Assembly (NCBI GenBank): GCA_029973975.1
Contig: JARKQF010000300.1
Coordinates: 1 to 61,295, forward strand
DNA: 61,295 bases
Reading direction: 5' to 3'
Source of the DNA: Paludibacter sp.
Lineage (GTDB): Bacteria > Bacteroidota > Bacteroidia > Bacteroidales > Paludibacteraceae
Position numbers and translations under genes: made by a program
Shown: positions 50,362 through 59,151 of the stretch, in pieces
How positions within the stretch are numbered: the first letter of the stretch is position 1
Layout: each line of letters opens with the position of its first letter
The notes under the pieces: model-generated
Told to the model about the DNA's origin: nothing
The model's database searches: none
Seen by the model: the letters and a program-made list of their open reading frames with translations, nothing else

Positions 50362-51240
50362 ATGAGAACAGTTCAATTTTTAGCTATTATTGCAGCGCTT
50401 GTATTCACAGCAACTTCCTGCGTAGAAAATACCGGTAAATATAAGACATTGGCTGCCGAACGTGATTCTTTGCAATTACAGGCACAGACCATTGAAGCTA
50501 ATTACAATGAAACCATTGGCATCCTGAATGATGTGGAAGAAGGATTTGCTCAGATTCGCGAAGCGGAAGGCAAAATGATGCTGGATGTAAAACGCATCGA
50601 AGGTAACAACATCTCTAAAAAGGAACAAATTGCTTTCCAAATGAGCCAGATCAAAGAAATGCTGGCACAAAACAAAGCCCGTATCGAACAATTGCAACGT
50701 CAGTCGAGCCAGCGTGGTAAAGAAAACTCGAGTCTTAATAAAACCATTCAGCGGATGCAAACCGAACTGGAAGAAAAAACAGCTTACATTGCTTCTCTTC
50801 AGGCTGAACTGGAAAAGAAAAATATCAGAATCGACGAATTGACAGCCTCGGTAGGACAACTTAATACCGAATTGGATCAGTTAAGTGAAACTTCAGAAAA
50901 ACAAAAACAGTTGATTGAAAGTCAAGATGTTGATATGAATTCAGTATGGTATGTTATCGGAACGTCTACAGAGTTGAAAGCCTCACAGATTTTGACTTCA
51001 AACGGAATTTTCAGACCTAAAACAGTGCTGGACCAGAACTTTGATAAATCGGCATTCACAAAAGCAGATAAACGTAATGTGAAGGTAATTACTACCAACA
51101 GCAAAAGAGTGAAAGTGTTGACTTCGCATCCTAAGGAAAGTTATAACCTGGTTACTGCCGAAGATAAAACCATTATGATTGAGATTTTGAATCCGGCTCA
51201 GTTCTGGAGTGTTTCAAAATACTTGGTGGTTCAAAAATAA
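50362..51240 (+). CDS. Coiled-coil lipoprotein
   Basis: This 292-residue protein has a lipoprotein signal peptide (lipobox ending TATSC, Cys20). A long heptad-rich coiled coil (about 28-195, rich in Glu/Gln/Lys/Leu) is followed by a compact C-terminal domain (about 200-292; VWYVIGTSTELKASQIL). It is probably anchored in the outer membrane and projects into the periplasm. Similar hypothetical lipoproteins are common in Bacteroidales; no function known. It ends at a strong terminator. Confidence 0.85.
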   Translation: MRTVQFLAIIAALVFTATSCVENTGKYKTLAAERDSLQLQAQTIEANYNETIGILNDVEEGFAQIREAEGKMMLDVKRIEGNNISKKEQIAFQMSQIKEMLAQNKARIEQLQRQSSQRGKENSSLNKTIQRMQTELEEKTAYIASLQAELEKKNIRIDELTASVGQLNTELDQLSETSEKQKQLIESQDVDMNSVWYVIGTSTELKASQILTSNGIFRPKTVLDQNFDKSAFTKADKRNVKVITTNSKRVKVLTSHPKESYNLVTAEDKTIMIEILNPAQFWSVSKYLVVQK

Positions 51241-51340
51241 ATTGAGATAAATAGAATTTATAATACTTCTGACACAATGACAAATGACTCAAGAAGAGCC
51301 TGAACCTTAACCTGAAAAATTTCTTTAATACTTTATATTC

Positions 51341-51385
51341 AACTTCATCTGCGACTAAAGTGTTAGTTGCAGGTGAAGTTTTTTT
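51341..51385 (+). terminator. Strong terminator after coiled-coil lipoprotein
   Basis: An 18-bp stem (51341-51358 with 51363-51380, two G-U pairs), tetraloop AGTG, then a run of seven T residues, 100 bp after the stop. The intervening 100 bp show nothing recognisable. Confidence 0.85.
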
Positions 51386-51442
51386 ATCTGGTTTTTTAAT
51401 GAAGTTTTTTTGTTTGTTGTCGGTGAAATTTTATAAAATCAT

Positions 51443-51450
51443 TACCTTTG
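51443..51450 (+). promoter_or_regulatory. -7 box almost touching the NtrC-type start codon
   Basis: TACCTTTG ends 6 bp before ATG 51457, so the transcript would be leaderless or nearly so. The best -33 TTG (51417-51419) is at a long spacing of 23 bp. Confidence 0.4.
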
Positions 51451-51456
51451 CTTTCG

Positions 51457-52773
51457 ATGAAGAAAAAGATATTGATAGTAGAGGACGACACCGCTTTCGG
51501 ACTGATGTTGCAGAAGTGGTTTCAGCGTAATGATTACGATGCTGTTTTGTGCACCAAAGTCAGAGATGCACAGAATACTTTAGCTAATCAACAAATACAT
51601 CTTGTACTGACTGATTTACGGCTACCTGATGGAGATGGCATCTTGTTGCTGCAATGGATGAGGGAACAGAAGATGCATATGCCGGTAATCGTGATGACCA
51701 GTTACGCAGAGGTGCAAAGTGCTGTGGCAGCGATAAAACTCGGTGCGGAGGATTTTCTCGAAAAGCCCATTGTGCCCTCCATCCTGAAGGAAAAGATTGA
51801 CCAGGCGCTGAAGATAAAACCAACCCGGGAAAAAACTTCGAAAGATATGGTTGTAAAAAATGACATGGTGATGGGGCAGAGCGCTGTTGCACGGCAAATG
51901 TACGATCATATTCTGAAAGTTTCTCCAACTCGGATGTCTGTGTTGATTCTGGGCGAAAGCGGAACCGGGAAAGAATACATTGCCCGGATGATTCATGATA
52001 ACAGCCCGCGCCGTGATAAACCTTTTATCGCCGTGGATTGTGGCAGTCTTTCCCGAGAACTGGCACCCAGCGAATTATTCGGCCACCTGAAAGGCTCCTT
52101 TACTTCAGCTGTTGAAGACAAAACCGGTGTTTTTGTGCAGGCTACTCAGGGAACTGTTTTTCTTGATGAAGTAGGAAACCTGTCGTATGAAGTACAGATG
52201 CAGTTATTGCGTGCTCTTCAGGAGCAAAAGGTGCGACCCGTAGGTGCAGCCCGCGATATCAACATTGATGTAAGAATACTGGCAGCAACCAATGAAAACT
52301 TAGAAACAGCCATTGCAGAAGGTCGTTTCAGGGAAGATTTATATCACAGACTGAACGAGTTTGCTGTATTTGTACCGCCTTTGCGTGACAGGAAAGGGGA
52401 TATAACCGTTTTTGCCGCCGAATTTCTGAAACAGGCAAATAAAGAGTTAGATAAAAATATCTCCGGATTTACACCGGAAGCATTGGCAACGCTTGAGCAG
52501 CATCATTGGAGTGGAAATCTGCGGGAATTGAGGAACATGGTGCGCCGTGTGGTTTTATTTGCTTCCGGAGATATGATTACCGCCGATGAATTGCCGGTTT
52601 TTAATCAGCTGGCTCCCGGCGATGATTTAGCCCTTCAACCTGCCAACGAGAAACAGCAAATCGAACATGCCCTGCGGATTGCCAGAGGAAATAAAACGGT
52701 AGCGGCACAATTGCTTAAAATAGACCGCAAAACGCTCTACAACAAGATGCATCAATACGGAATCAAACTCTGA
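51457..52773 (+). CDS. Sigma-54-dependent response regulator (NtrC family)
   Basis: This 438-residue protein has a receiver (1-120, Asp53), an AAA+ sigma-54 activator domain (about 140-375) with GESGTGKE, Walker B GTVFLDEVGN and the sensor segment FREDLYHRL, and a Fis-type HTH at the C-terminus (about 395-435, NKTVAAQLLKIDRKTLYNKM). The sigma-54 contact loop reads GSFTSA instead of the consensus GAFTGA. It ends convergently on a hybrid kinase that carries an Hpt domain, overlapping by 11 bp; the two are the probable cognate pair. ATG 51457 is preferred to an upstream in-frame TTG, which lies in the promoter. Confidence 0.94.
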   Translation: MKKKILIVEDDTAFGLMLQKWFQRNDYDAVLCTKVRDAQNTLANQQIHLVLTDLRLPDGDGILLLQWMREQKMHMPVIVMTSYAEVQSAVAAIKLGAEDFLEKPIVPSILKEKIDQALKIKPTREKTSKDMVVKNDMVMGQSAVARQMYDHILKVSPTRMSVLILGESGTGKEYIARMIHDNSPRRDKPFIAVDCGSLSRELAPSELFGHLKGSFTSAVEDKTGVFVQATQGTVFLDEVGNLSYEVQMQLLRALQEQKVRPVGAARDINIDVRILAATNENLETAIAEGRFREDLYHRLNEFAVFVPPLRDRKGDITVFAAEFLKQANKELDKNISGFTPEALATLEQHHWSGNLRELRNMVRRVVLFASGDMITADELPVFNQLAPGDDLALQPANEKQQIEHALRIARGNKTVAAQLLKIDRKTLYNKMHQYGIKL

Positions 52774-54958
52774 TTGTAATTATTTGCTTCACATCCTCCT
52801 GCCAGCCGTCGTAAGGTTTACCCCGGCCGGCATCCATGCGTCGTAAGGCCTCAGTATCATATCCCAGTTGGGCAAACATGGGAAGCATTTTGTGGCAAAT
52901 GGATTGCGCGTGATTGAAATCTCCCTTTTCTACTGCTTGTTGCAGCAACACTTGATTTTCAGCAGTTGAACTGCGGAACAAAATCATGATTTCTTCGTCA
53001 TCTGCTGCCAAAAAACTATCTTCATTTTTAATGTTATCGGATTCACCGAAAACAGAACGTAAATCATCCAGGGTAAATGGTTTTGCGATAAAACCGGCAA
53101 AACCCATTTCGAGTGCTTTTGTTGCACAGAAATCACTTCTTCCAGTCATCAATATCACCGGAATATTACCCGCACTATTTAAAATGTCTAACCCGGAAAT
53201 ATCACCCATTTCCATGTCAGTCAGGATGATATCATAGTCTTGTTCCACTATCTGGTGACCGAGCTGTTTCAACATCCTGCGTACCAATTCATCTGTAATC
53301 TTGTCATCTTCGTGCAGTTTTATTTTTCTACTTCTGTTGCTGATAATATTTTCTGTATTTTCAGCAGTTTCAACGGGAATAATAACTTCAATTTGTGTTC
53401 CTTTACCGGTTTCTGATTCAATGTGTATCGTTCCGCCCAACATATCAGCCAGCCCCTTTACCACATACATCCCGAAGCCGCTTCCATGCGCCAGTGAATT
53501 ATTACTTTCCACCCTGGTGAATGGTTTGAAAATATCTTCCAGTTTGTCGGCCGGAATACCTGCACCTGTATCCTTTACACAGATAATCAAGTTACTGTCA
53601 TCATAACCGAGTTTTACGTTCACGTCTCCTTCCGGCGTGTATTTAATCGCGTTGGATATCAGATTGATGATGATTTGCCTGATTTTCATGGCATCGGTGC
53701 GGATGCGTTTTTTGTCAGTCTCATGTTGCAATTGCAAACCTTTTGCAGCTGCCAGAGGTTTGAAAATATCAACGGTTTCTCTTTCCAACTGATTGATGTC
53801 GATGTCGGATAAAGTAAGCTGTAAAGTACCCTGTTCCAGGCTTGAGTACTCCAATAGGTTTTCGAGCATGGCCAGAATGTGTTTTGCTGCATATTGCATG
53901 TTGCGAATGTCTTCACTTTCACCGGTTTTCATTTCAAGGTAAGCAAGGATCGAACTGAGCGGGCTTTTAATATCGTGCGAAACAGATAACAACAACTGAT
54001 GTCGGCTGTCCATCACCTGCCTGAGTTTCTCACGCGCCTGCTTCCCTTTGTTTACGTCATTGATGATGAGCAGAATGAAAAGCAGAATCAGTCCCAGCAC
54101 AATTCCTCCACCGATAATTGAAATGCTGTAATTTCTGTTGATGGTTTCTTCACTTTGATTGATGGCTTCAAGTACAGAAACCAAAGTTTCTTCATGTAAA
54201 CGCATCAGGAGCGCGGAAATTTCCGCAGAAATTTTCCGGTCGGCACTGATTAAAGTGCTTACCTGTTCTTCAATATCACGTATATGTTCTTCGTATTTCC
54301 TACCAGCCTTTCGGGCGATGGTGTCCACATCCGTCAGTATCGAAAGAGATTCTGTATTTGCCAGTTTAAGCGTGTCAACTCGTTGGTTGGTAACGATAAT
54401 CGTACTGTCGATATCCGGACTGAAAACATCTTTCAGTCTCCGGAAGAAATTTTTCTTTTCCGTTTTTTTTATGATGGTATCTTGCCGGATGGTTACCACA
54501 TTGATGTCTTCTTTTACCGGTGGCTTGTATTCCTGCAGGCGTTTGCTGATGTCAGTCAGCGGATTCATTTCCGTAAAACGGCGGTTTAGGATATAAATGT
54601 TTGCAGCCTGTTTATTCATCAGGTCGACAATGAGTTGTAATTCAGCTTGCTGCATATTGTTTTTTGCCGTCAGCAGGTTGATGAGGGAATCGACCTGAAG
54701 TATCCTGATGTCGAGCTGTTCGATGTAACGGGTATTGTTACTGACAATATAGCGGCTTCCCAGTAACTGTGTCTCACCAACCGCCTGAATCAGTTCGTTA
54801 GTGAGTATAAAAATTTCCTGCTGCATTTCAATATTTTCCCGCTGAAGTCTGATCTGATTGCGTTGACGATAAATGTAGACGCTTAATACAACAACAATCA
54901 GTCCTGTCAACAGGTATAAAACAGCAGCTTTAAAACCTATTTTACGTTCGATGTTCAT
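52763..54958 (-). CDS. Membrane hybrid histidine kinase with receiver and Hpt domains
   Basis: This 731-residue protein has TM1 (about 13-30), a large periplasmic helical sensor region (about 31-278) with long coiled-coil stretches, and TM2 (about 279-300). HisKA follows with VSHDIKSPLSS (His328), HATPase (about 425-530), a receiver (about 545-640, Asp581 in ILTDMEMGD) and a C-terminal Hpt domain (about 655-731) with candidate His689 in CHKMLPMF. This gives a full His-Asp-His relay, and the convergent NtrC regulator supplies the final Asp. The HKMLPM motif departs from the usual HxLKGS of Hpt domains. It is followed on its upstream side by the S41 protease gene with a 9-bp gap, likely the same transcript. 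Confidence 0.92.
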   Translation of the reverse strand: MNIERKIGFKAAVLYLLTGLIVVVLSVYIYRQRNQIRLQRENIEMQQEIFILTNELIQAVGETQLLGSRYIVSNNTRYIEQLDIRILQVDSLINLLTAKNNMQQAELQLIVDLMNKQAANIYILNRRFTEMNPLTDISKRLQEYKPPVKEDINVVTIRQDTIIKKTEKKNFFRRLKDVFSPDIDSTIIVTNQRVDTLKLANTESLSILTDVDTIARKAGRKYEEHIRDIEEQVSTLISADRKISAEISALLMRLHEETLVSVLEAINQSEETINRNYSISIIGGGIVLGLILLFILLIINDVNKGKQAREKLRQVMDSRHQLLLSVSHDIKSPLSSILAYLEMKTGESEDIRNMQYAAKHILAMLENLLEYSSLEQGTLQLTLSDIDINQLERETVDIFKPLAAAKGLQLQHETDKKRIRTDAMKIRQIIINLISNAIKYTPEGDVNVKLGYDDSNLIICVKDTGAGIPADKLEDIFKPFTRVESNNSLAHGSGFGMYVVKGLADMLGGTIHIESETGKGTQIEVIIPVETAENTENIISNRSRKIKLHEDDKITDELVRRMLKQLGHQIVEQDYDIILTDMEMGDISGLDILNSAGNIPVILMTGRSDFCATKALEMGFAGFIAKPFTLDDLRSVFGESDNIKNEDSFLAADDEEIMILFRSSTAENQVLLQQAVEKGDFNHAQSICHKMLPMFAQLGYDTEALRRMDAGRGKPYDGWQEDVKQIITIRV

Positions 54959-54967
54959 GACACAAAG

Positions 54968-56398
54968 TTAGGGATTATTTTTATTGTCGAAAATCAATCC
55001 CCTGTTTATGAACCTTAAACCGTTACCGTAAATTGGATGTTCTTTTGCCGAAATACGTCTTGGTTGTCGTGCATATTGCTGAATTCCTGTAATTTGTTCT
55101 ATTGCTTTGGCCAGTAAAGCATCGCGTGTGTCACCCAGAGGATATGCAAAATCATCCCGGATTCGAAAATCGGGAGCAAATCCATTAGTAAAATCACTCT
55201 GATGGTCTTTGTTGAAGTATTTCAATATGATAGGCATAATTGCCCATTGGTTTTTCTTGTTTTCCTCATCATTGATCAGTATTGATCCAACGTTTTTACC
55301 CACCGTGGTATCTCCAATCAACACACAATTAATGAATGGTTTCAGACCATTGATAACCATTTCGCTGGCAGATGCTGTGTTACGGCCTGTGAGAAAATAG
55401 ATCTGTTGCAGTTTTTCTCCGGCATTTTGCAATGGATATGTATTTGCTGCCGGAGATTTGACATCGATGGCCGTTGCAAAATAATCAACAAATGGATTAT
55501 AATTGTATTTCTTCTTAAAAGCTGCACTGTTAAAGTAATCAGTGTAGTTTTTATTGAATTCTGTATAGTTGAAAACCTTGTCTGATGTAAGTCCGGGTAC
55601 AAGCATACTTGCCAGATTTACAGCACTCGACTGCAATCCTCCACTGTTATAACGCAAATCAACAACAAGATCGGTAATGTTTTCCTGATTGAACTTAGCA
55701 ATCATGTTATTTAATTTTAAATCGTAGCATTTTGTTTCATCTCCCGGATCGTCGGTGAAAAAATTGTACACGAAATATCCGATTTTCTTTTGCTGAATGG
55801 TGTAAATTGTATCGAGATAGACCGGATCTTCTTTATAATGAGAGGCCTTCGTAATTGTGATCGGATTTTGACTTACAATTAAACCGTCATTATATTCAAC
55901 AAAAGTAACAGTAACTTTTGATGACTCATCGTTAAAACAAGCAATCAGGTCACTGTAATTGTTGAGGTTAAGTTCTGTTCCATTAATTTTAGTAAAAAAA
56001 TCACCTCGTTTGATATTCATCGTTGTTGCAGGAGTGCCCGGTTTCATATATAGCACCACACCGGTTACTTTGTTGTTGGCAGCGCTTTCCCTGAATAACT
56101 GAAACTCGAATCCTACATCAGTGTATGTGATGCCATTCAGTCTGTCCGCTATCTCCTGATAATTTTCAAAGATGGATGAAAAACGATCTTCACGGTTAAT
56201 CAGTGTGTTAAAATAAGCTGACGGATTGTCGTATGATGCTTTGTAAGTTGGTAACTCGTCACTCCAGTAATATACTGCCGACATGTAATCATAGACCCAA
56301 CGGTTAACATAGCGGTTCAGATCTTTCTCTGTTTTAATGTCATCAACGCAAGCGGTTAATGTGAGAGTCAGGCACAGGAAAAAAATTAAATGTTTCAT
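54968..56398 (-). CDS. S41-family (C-terminal processing) peptidase lipoprotein
   Basis: This 476-residue protein has a lipobox signal peptide ending TLTAC (Cys17), an N-terminal helical domain, a PDZ-like domain (about 95-190) and the S41 protease domain (about 215-420). The protease domain has VDLRYNSGG, the nucleophile region NTASASEM and a downstream Lys in DTTVGKNVGS. Surface or periplasmic lipoproteins of this kind occur widely in Bacteroidales. It precedes the relay kinase by 9 bp on the same strand, so protease and kinase are probably co-expressed and might act in one envelope-stress response. Confidence 0.9.
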   Translation of the reverse strand: MKHLIFFLCLTLTLTACVDDIKTEKDLNRYVNRWVYDYMSAVYYWSDELPTYKASYDNPSAYFNTLINREDRFSSIFENYQEIADRLNGITYTDVGFEFQLFRESAANNKVTGVVLYMKPGTPATTMNIKRGDFFTKINGTELNLNNYSDLIACFNDESSKVTVTFVEYNDGLIVSQNPITITKASHYKEDPVYLDTIYTIQQKKIGYFVYNFFTDDPGDETKCYDLKLNNMIAKFNQENITDLVVDLRYNSGGLQSSAVNLASMLVPGLTSDKVFNYTEFNKNYTDYFNSAAFKKKYNYNPFVDYFATAIDVKSPAANTYPLQNAGEKLQQIYFLTGRNTASASEMVINGLKPFINCVLIGDTTVGKNVGSILINDEENKKNQWAIMPIILKYFNKDHQSDFTNGFAPDFRIRDDFAYPLGDTRDALLAKAIEQITGIQQYARQPRRISAKEHPIYGNGLRFINRGLIFDNKNNP

Positions 56399-56425
56399 GT
56401 GTTTATAATTTATTTTTTATGGTCA

Positions 56426-56491
56426 CATGGAACTCACAAAACAAAATTTAAACATTCCCCTGTGGGTCAAAATTGTTTAAATTTTGCCATG
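56426..56491. promoter_or_regulatory. Interrupted inverted repeat upstream of the S41 gene
   Basis: CAAAATTTAAAC (56442-56453) and GTTTAAATTTTG (56475-56486) are perfect 12-bp complements, with an outer CATGG/CCATG pair. It lies 45-90 bp upstream of the S41 gene and could be an operator. The rest of the 56399-56659 gap is AT-rich without recognisable features apart from the pgeF promoter. Confidence 0.45.
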
Positions 56492-56652
56492 TTCGTTTCA
56501 TAAGGTTAAATTTCTAATGTGTTATTAAATTAACATAAAAATCAGCTACAATATTAATCATTTGAATTGAAGTTACAATATATACAATGATTATTTTTTA
56601 TTTTGAGGTAGTGAAGGAGATCTTGAAAACTTATTGAAACAAATAATAAACG

Positions 56653-56660
56653 TATCTTTG
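56653..56660 (+). promoter_or_regulatory. pgeF -7 box
   Basis: TATCTTTG. It overlaps an in-frame GTG at 56660, which therefore cannot be the translation start if this promoter is real. Confidence 0.5.
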
Positions 56661-56695
56661 TGCTGAAAAAACCGATAAAACAATATTCAGAATAC

Positions 56696-57478
56696 ATGCT
56701 GATCAGATACGATTTACCACATAAAAAACCAGGTATTCAACTTTTTACAACCACTCGCCAGGGCGGTGTCAGTGAAGATAACTATGCAAGTTTTAACGTG
56801 AGTCCCTTTTGTGACGATTGTCCGGAACATGTCAAATATAATTTGCAGCGACTCTCAGGAAAAATAAGTATCTCTCCGGAAAAAATACTGATTCCGTATC
56901 AGACTCATGGAACTGAAATACGAAAGATTGACGCTGGCTTCATGCAGTCGGACAGTAAAGAACAAGCGGAACTGCTTCATGGTATCGATGCTCTTGTTAC
57001 TAATATCCCGGAAGTTTGCATTGGCGTGACAACTGCCGATTGTGTGCCCGTATTCCTTTATGATACAATCAGGCAGGTTGTTGCAGTTGCCCATGCCGGC
57101 TGGCGGGGTACTTGTGCGAAAATTGTAAGCAAAACCATTCACTTGATGCTATGCGAGTACAACTGTAAACCAGAAGACATTCAGGCAGTAATCGGGCCTT
57201 CCATTTCTGTGCAGGCATATCAGGTAGGAGAGGAGCTATATACCGCTTTTCAGGAGGCCGGTTTTCCTGTCGACCAAATTTTTGTCCGAAAAGATACAGG
57301 TCTGTACCTCGATTTATGGAAAGCAAATGAGTTACTGCTTCTCAGCGAAGGCATTGTAAGCAACCGCATCGCAATTGCCGGCCGCTGTACCTATACCGAA
57401 TATGAGCTTTTATTCTCAGCCAGAAGGCTGGGGATCAAATCCGGTAGGATGTTCAATGGAATTTACATACATTCATAA
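56696..57478 (+). CDS. pgeF: Peptidoglycan editing factor PgeF (YfiH/DUF152, multicopper-polyphenol-oxidase fold)
   Basis: This protein has 260 residues from ATG 56696 (an in-frame GTG 12 codons upstream lies in the promoter). Conserved metal-site residues of the family are present: His in IPYQTHGTEI, Cys in TTADCVPVF and His in VAVAHAGWRG. E. coli PgeF removes L-Ser wrongly incorporated in peptidoglycan stem peptides; other homologues are reported as purine nucleoside phosphorylases or laccases, so function is by family only. Monocistronic or linked to the small secreted protein 97 bp downstream. Confidence 0.9.
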   Translation: MLIRYDLPHKKPGIQLFTTTRQGGVSEDNYASFNVSPFCDDCPEHVKYNLQRLSGKISISPEKILIPYQTHGTEIRKIDAGFMQSDSKEQAELLHGIDALVTNIPEVCIGVTTADCVPVFLYDTIRQVVAVAHAGWRGTCAKIVSKTIHLMLCEYNCKPEDIQAVIGPSISVQAYQVGEELYTAFQEAGFPVDQIFVRKDTGLYLDLWKANELLLLSEGIVSNRIAIAGRCTYTEYELLFSARRLGIKSGRMFNGIYIHS

Positions 57479-57574
57479 TATTTATTCACCATCGTTTAAA
57501 CCATTTCGACCTTATTCAGTCTATAGGGACAGCATGCTAAACAACAAGATTATTCATTTTAAAAAAGTAAAAGT

Positions 57575-58039
57575 ATGAAAAGATATGTAACATTCGCGAT
57601 GGCAGCGATTTTAATTCTTGGCATGACCTTGCCGTTACAGGCACAGGTTCGCCAGGCCGGACAAAAAACCGCAGCAGGAAAAGAAATGAGGCAACCGGAA
57701 AGAAAAATGATTACTCCGGAAAAAAGAGCTGAAATAATGGCTGAACAATTACAATTGACTGATGTTGAAAAAGCTAAAGTGCAGGCTTTGTTTGAAAAAC
57801 AGCAGGAAAAAGCAAAGCAGCGTCAGGAAGAAATGAAAAATAACCGCGAAGAGCAACGTGCAAAAATGGATGCTGAGCGCAAAGCTTTTGATGCCGAACT
57901 AATTAAAATCATCGGTAATGAAAAGTTTCAGCAACATCAGGCACAGCGTATTGAACGGTTGGAAAAAGCAAACAGAAAAATGAAGATGAGGGCTGAAAAT
58001 CGTGATAACCGTCCTTACAACAAACAGCAACAGCCATGA
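57575..58039 (+). CDS. Small periplasmic helical protein (DUF4890/Spy-like)
   Basis: This 154-residue protein has a signal peptide (cleavage after about residue 23, LQAQ). The rest is Glu/Gln/Lys/Arg-rich helix with LTDVEKAKVQALFEKQQEK, similar to DUF4890 and the Spy/CpxP group of periplasmic chaperone-like proteins. It ends Asn/Gln-rich. It is separated from the convergent methyltransferase by a bidirectional terminator. The chaperone role is inferred from general resemblance only. Confidence 0.8.
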   Translation: MKRYVTFAMAAILILGMTLPLQAQVRQAGQKTAAGKEMRQPERKMITPEKRAEIMAEQLQLTDVEKAKVQALFEKQQEKAKQRQEEMKNNREEQRAKMDAERKAFDAELIKIIGNEKFQQHQAQRIERLEKANRKMKMRAENRDNRPYNKQQQP

Positions 58040-58069
58040 TCACATGATGGGATGGCAGCATTAAAACAG

Positions 58070-58105
58070 AAAAGCGTCCGAACTATTCAATACGGACGCT
58101 TTTTT
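58070..58105. terminator. Bidirectional terminator
   Basis: AAAAGCGTCCG (58070-58080) and CGGACGCTTTT (58093-58103) form a perfect 11-bp stem with A-run and T-run, serving both convergent genes. Confidence 0.9.
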
Positions 58106-58107
58106 AA

Positions 58108-58881
58108 TTATAATTTTCTACCGATAAAGAAAACATATCCGTAAAAAGCACTGTATTTTTTATAAAGCATTGCTTCGTGGCGTAAATTGACAACTAAATC
58201 TTCCGCCATCGTATTTCCGGCATGTTTGAGCAGAAATTCATCCTGAATGGGAATTTGTGGCCTGAAAAAATTTTCTGTCCAACAATAATCTGGCAGAATG
58301 AAAGTGGCTACTGTTCGATATCCCGCATGCTGCAATTGCACCAGTTTCTTTGGTATCGTATTGATTTCCGGATAAGCCTCTACCCAAAAAGTTTCAATCT
58401 CTTCCGGACGGCTATCGGTAAACCAGCAAGCCTCCGTCACTGCGAGATATCCTCCTTTTTTGAGATACTTACGCCATTCGTTGACACCCTGTTCAAAACC
58501 GATGTTATAAATCGCACCTTCCGACCAGATCAGGTCCAGTTCTTCTTCCCCAAAAGGCAGTGCATCCATGGAGCCAGTGATACCCTGTACCCTGTCTTGC
58601 AGGTTCAGCTTCGCCGCGTTGCGGTTAAAAAGGTCGATAAAAAGTGGAAACAGATCTATCGCAGTAACCTTTCCTGGTGCGTGCTGTGCCAGTACCATGG
58701 TCTGACCGCCTGTGCCACATCCCAAATCAGCTATACGAGAGTCGTCCGATAAATTATCAATGAAACTCAGGGCTTTGATGGTAGCCTCCGGACTGCCTGG
58801 TCCCTGGCGTTCAACATTCGAAAAATATTCGCAGATTAAATTGAAATCGAAATCGTGAATGGTTTTATTTTCGTTACTCAT
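58108..58881 (-). CDS. Class I SAM-dependent methyltransferase
   Basis: This protein has 257 residues from [14 protein letters not shown] (58881); an ATG 11 codons upstream adds a non-conserved Asn/Ile-rich stretch. Motif I is [12 protein letters not shown], followed by [14 protein letters not shown] and the motif IV-like [14 protein letters not shown]. The acceptor substrate is unknown. It is transcribed away from the AraC gene at 59152; the predicted 5' UTR of about 195 nt contains competing hairpins. Confidence 0.88.
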   Translation of the reverse strand: MSNENKTIHDFDFNLICEYFSNVERQGPGSPEATIKALSFIDNLSDDSRIADLGCGTGGQTMVLAQHAPGKVTAIDLFPLFIDLFNRNAAKLNLQDRVQGITGSMDALPFGEEELDLIWSEGAIYNIGFEQGVNEWRKYLKKGGYLAVTEACWFTDSRPEEIETFWVEAYPEINTIPKKLVQLQHAGYRTVATFILPDYCWTENFFRPQIPIQDEFLLKHAGNTMAEDLVVNLRHEAMLYKKYSAFYGYVFFIGRKL

Positions 58882-58966
58882 GATGTTAAAATTTTTATTG
58901 ATGCTGATTCTCATACACAGAGATTTGCATCAGTTGATTAGTTTTGGTATTAAGACATGAAAAGAA

Positions 58967-59031
58967 CTCCGACAGGAGAATCTGTCTGAGTAGTACGAGG
59001 GGATAACCGGTGAAGCGTCGTCACAGGTTAT
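58967..59031 (-). other. Structured 5' leader of the methyltransferase mRNA
   Basis: One hairpin pairs 59003-59013 with 59021-59031 (10 bp, one mismatch). Downstream, GACAG (58971-58975) can pair with CTGTC 58982-58986, or CTCC 58967-58970 with GGAG 58975-58978; the two exclude each other. On the minus strand the second stem is followed by TTCTTTT. No known riboswitch consensus is recognised. Confidence 0.4.
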
Positions 59032-59083
59032 TTACAGTACCAAATCCAAATTAATTTTAAACATCCAATGATTTTAGATGATG

Positions 59084-59123
59084 CAAAGGTAAAAAAATAA
59101 ATGGAAAATATTTTATATTTTTG
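59084..59123. promoter_or_regulatory. Divergent -7 boxes
   Basis: TACCTTTG on the minus strand (59091-59084) faces the methyltransferase; TATTTTTG on the plus strand (59116-59123) faces the AraC gene at 59152. Confidence 0.5.
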
Positions 59124-59151
59124 CTTTGTAAAATATAATGACTAAACCGCA

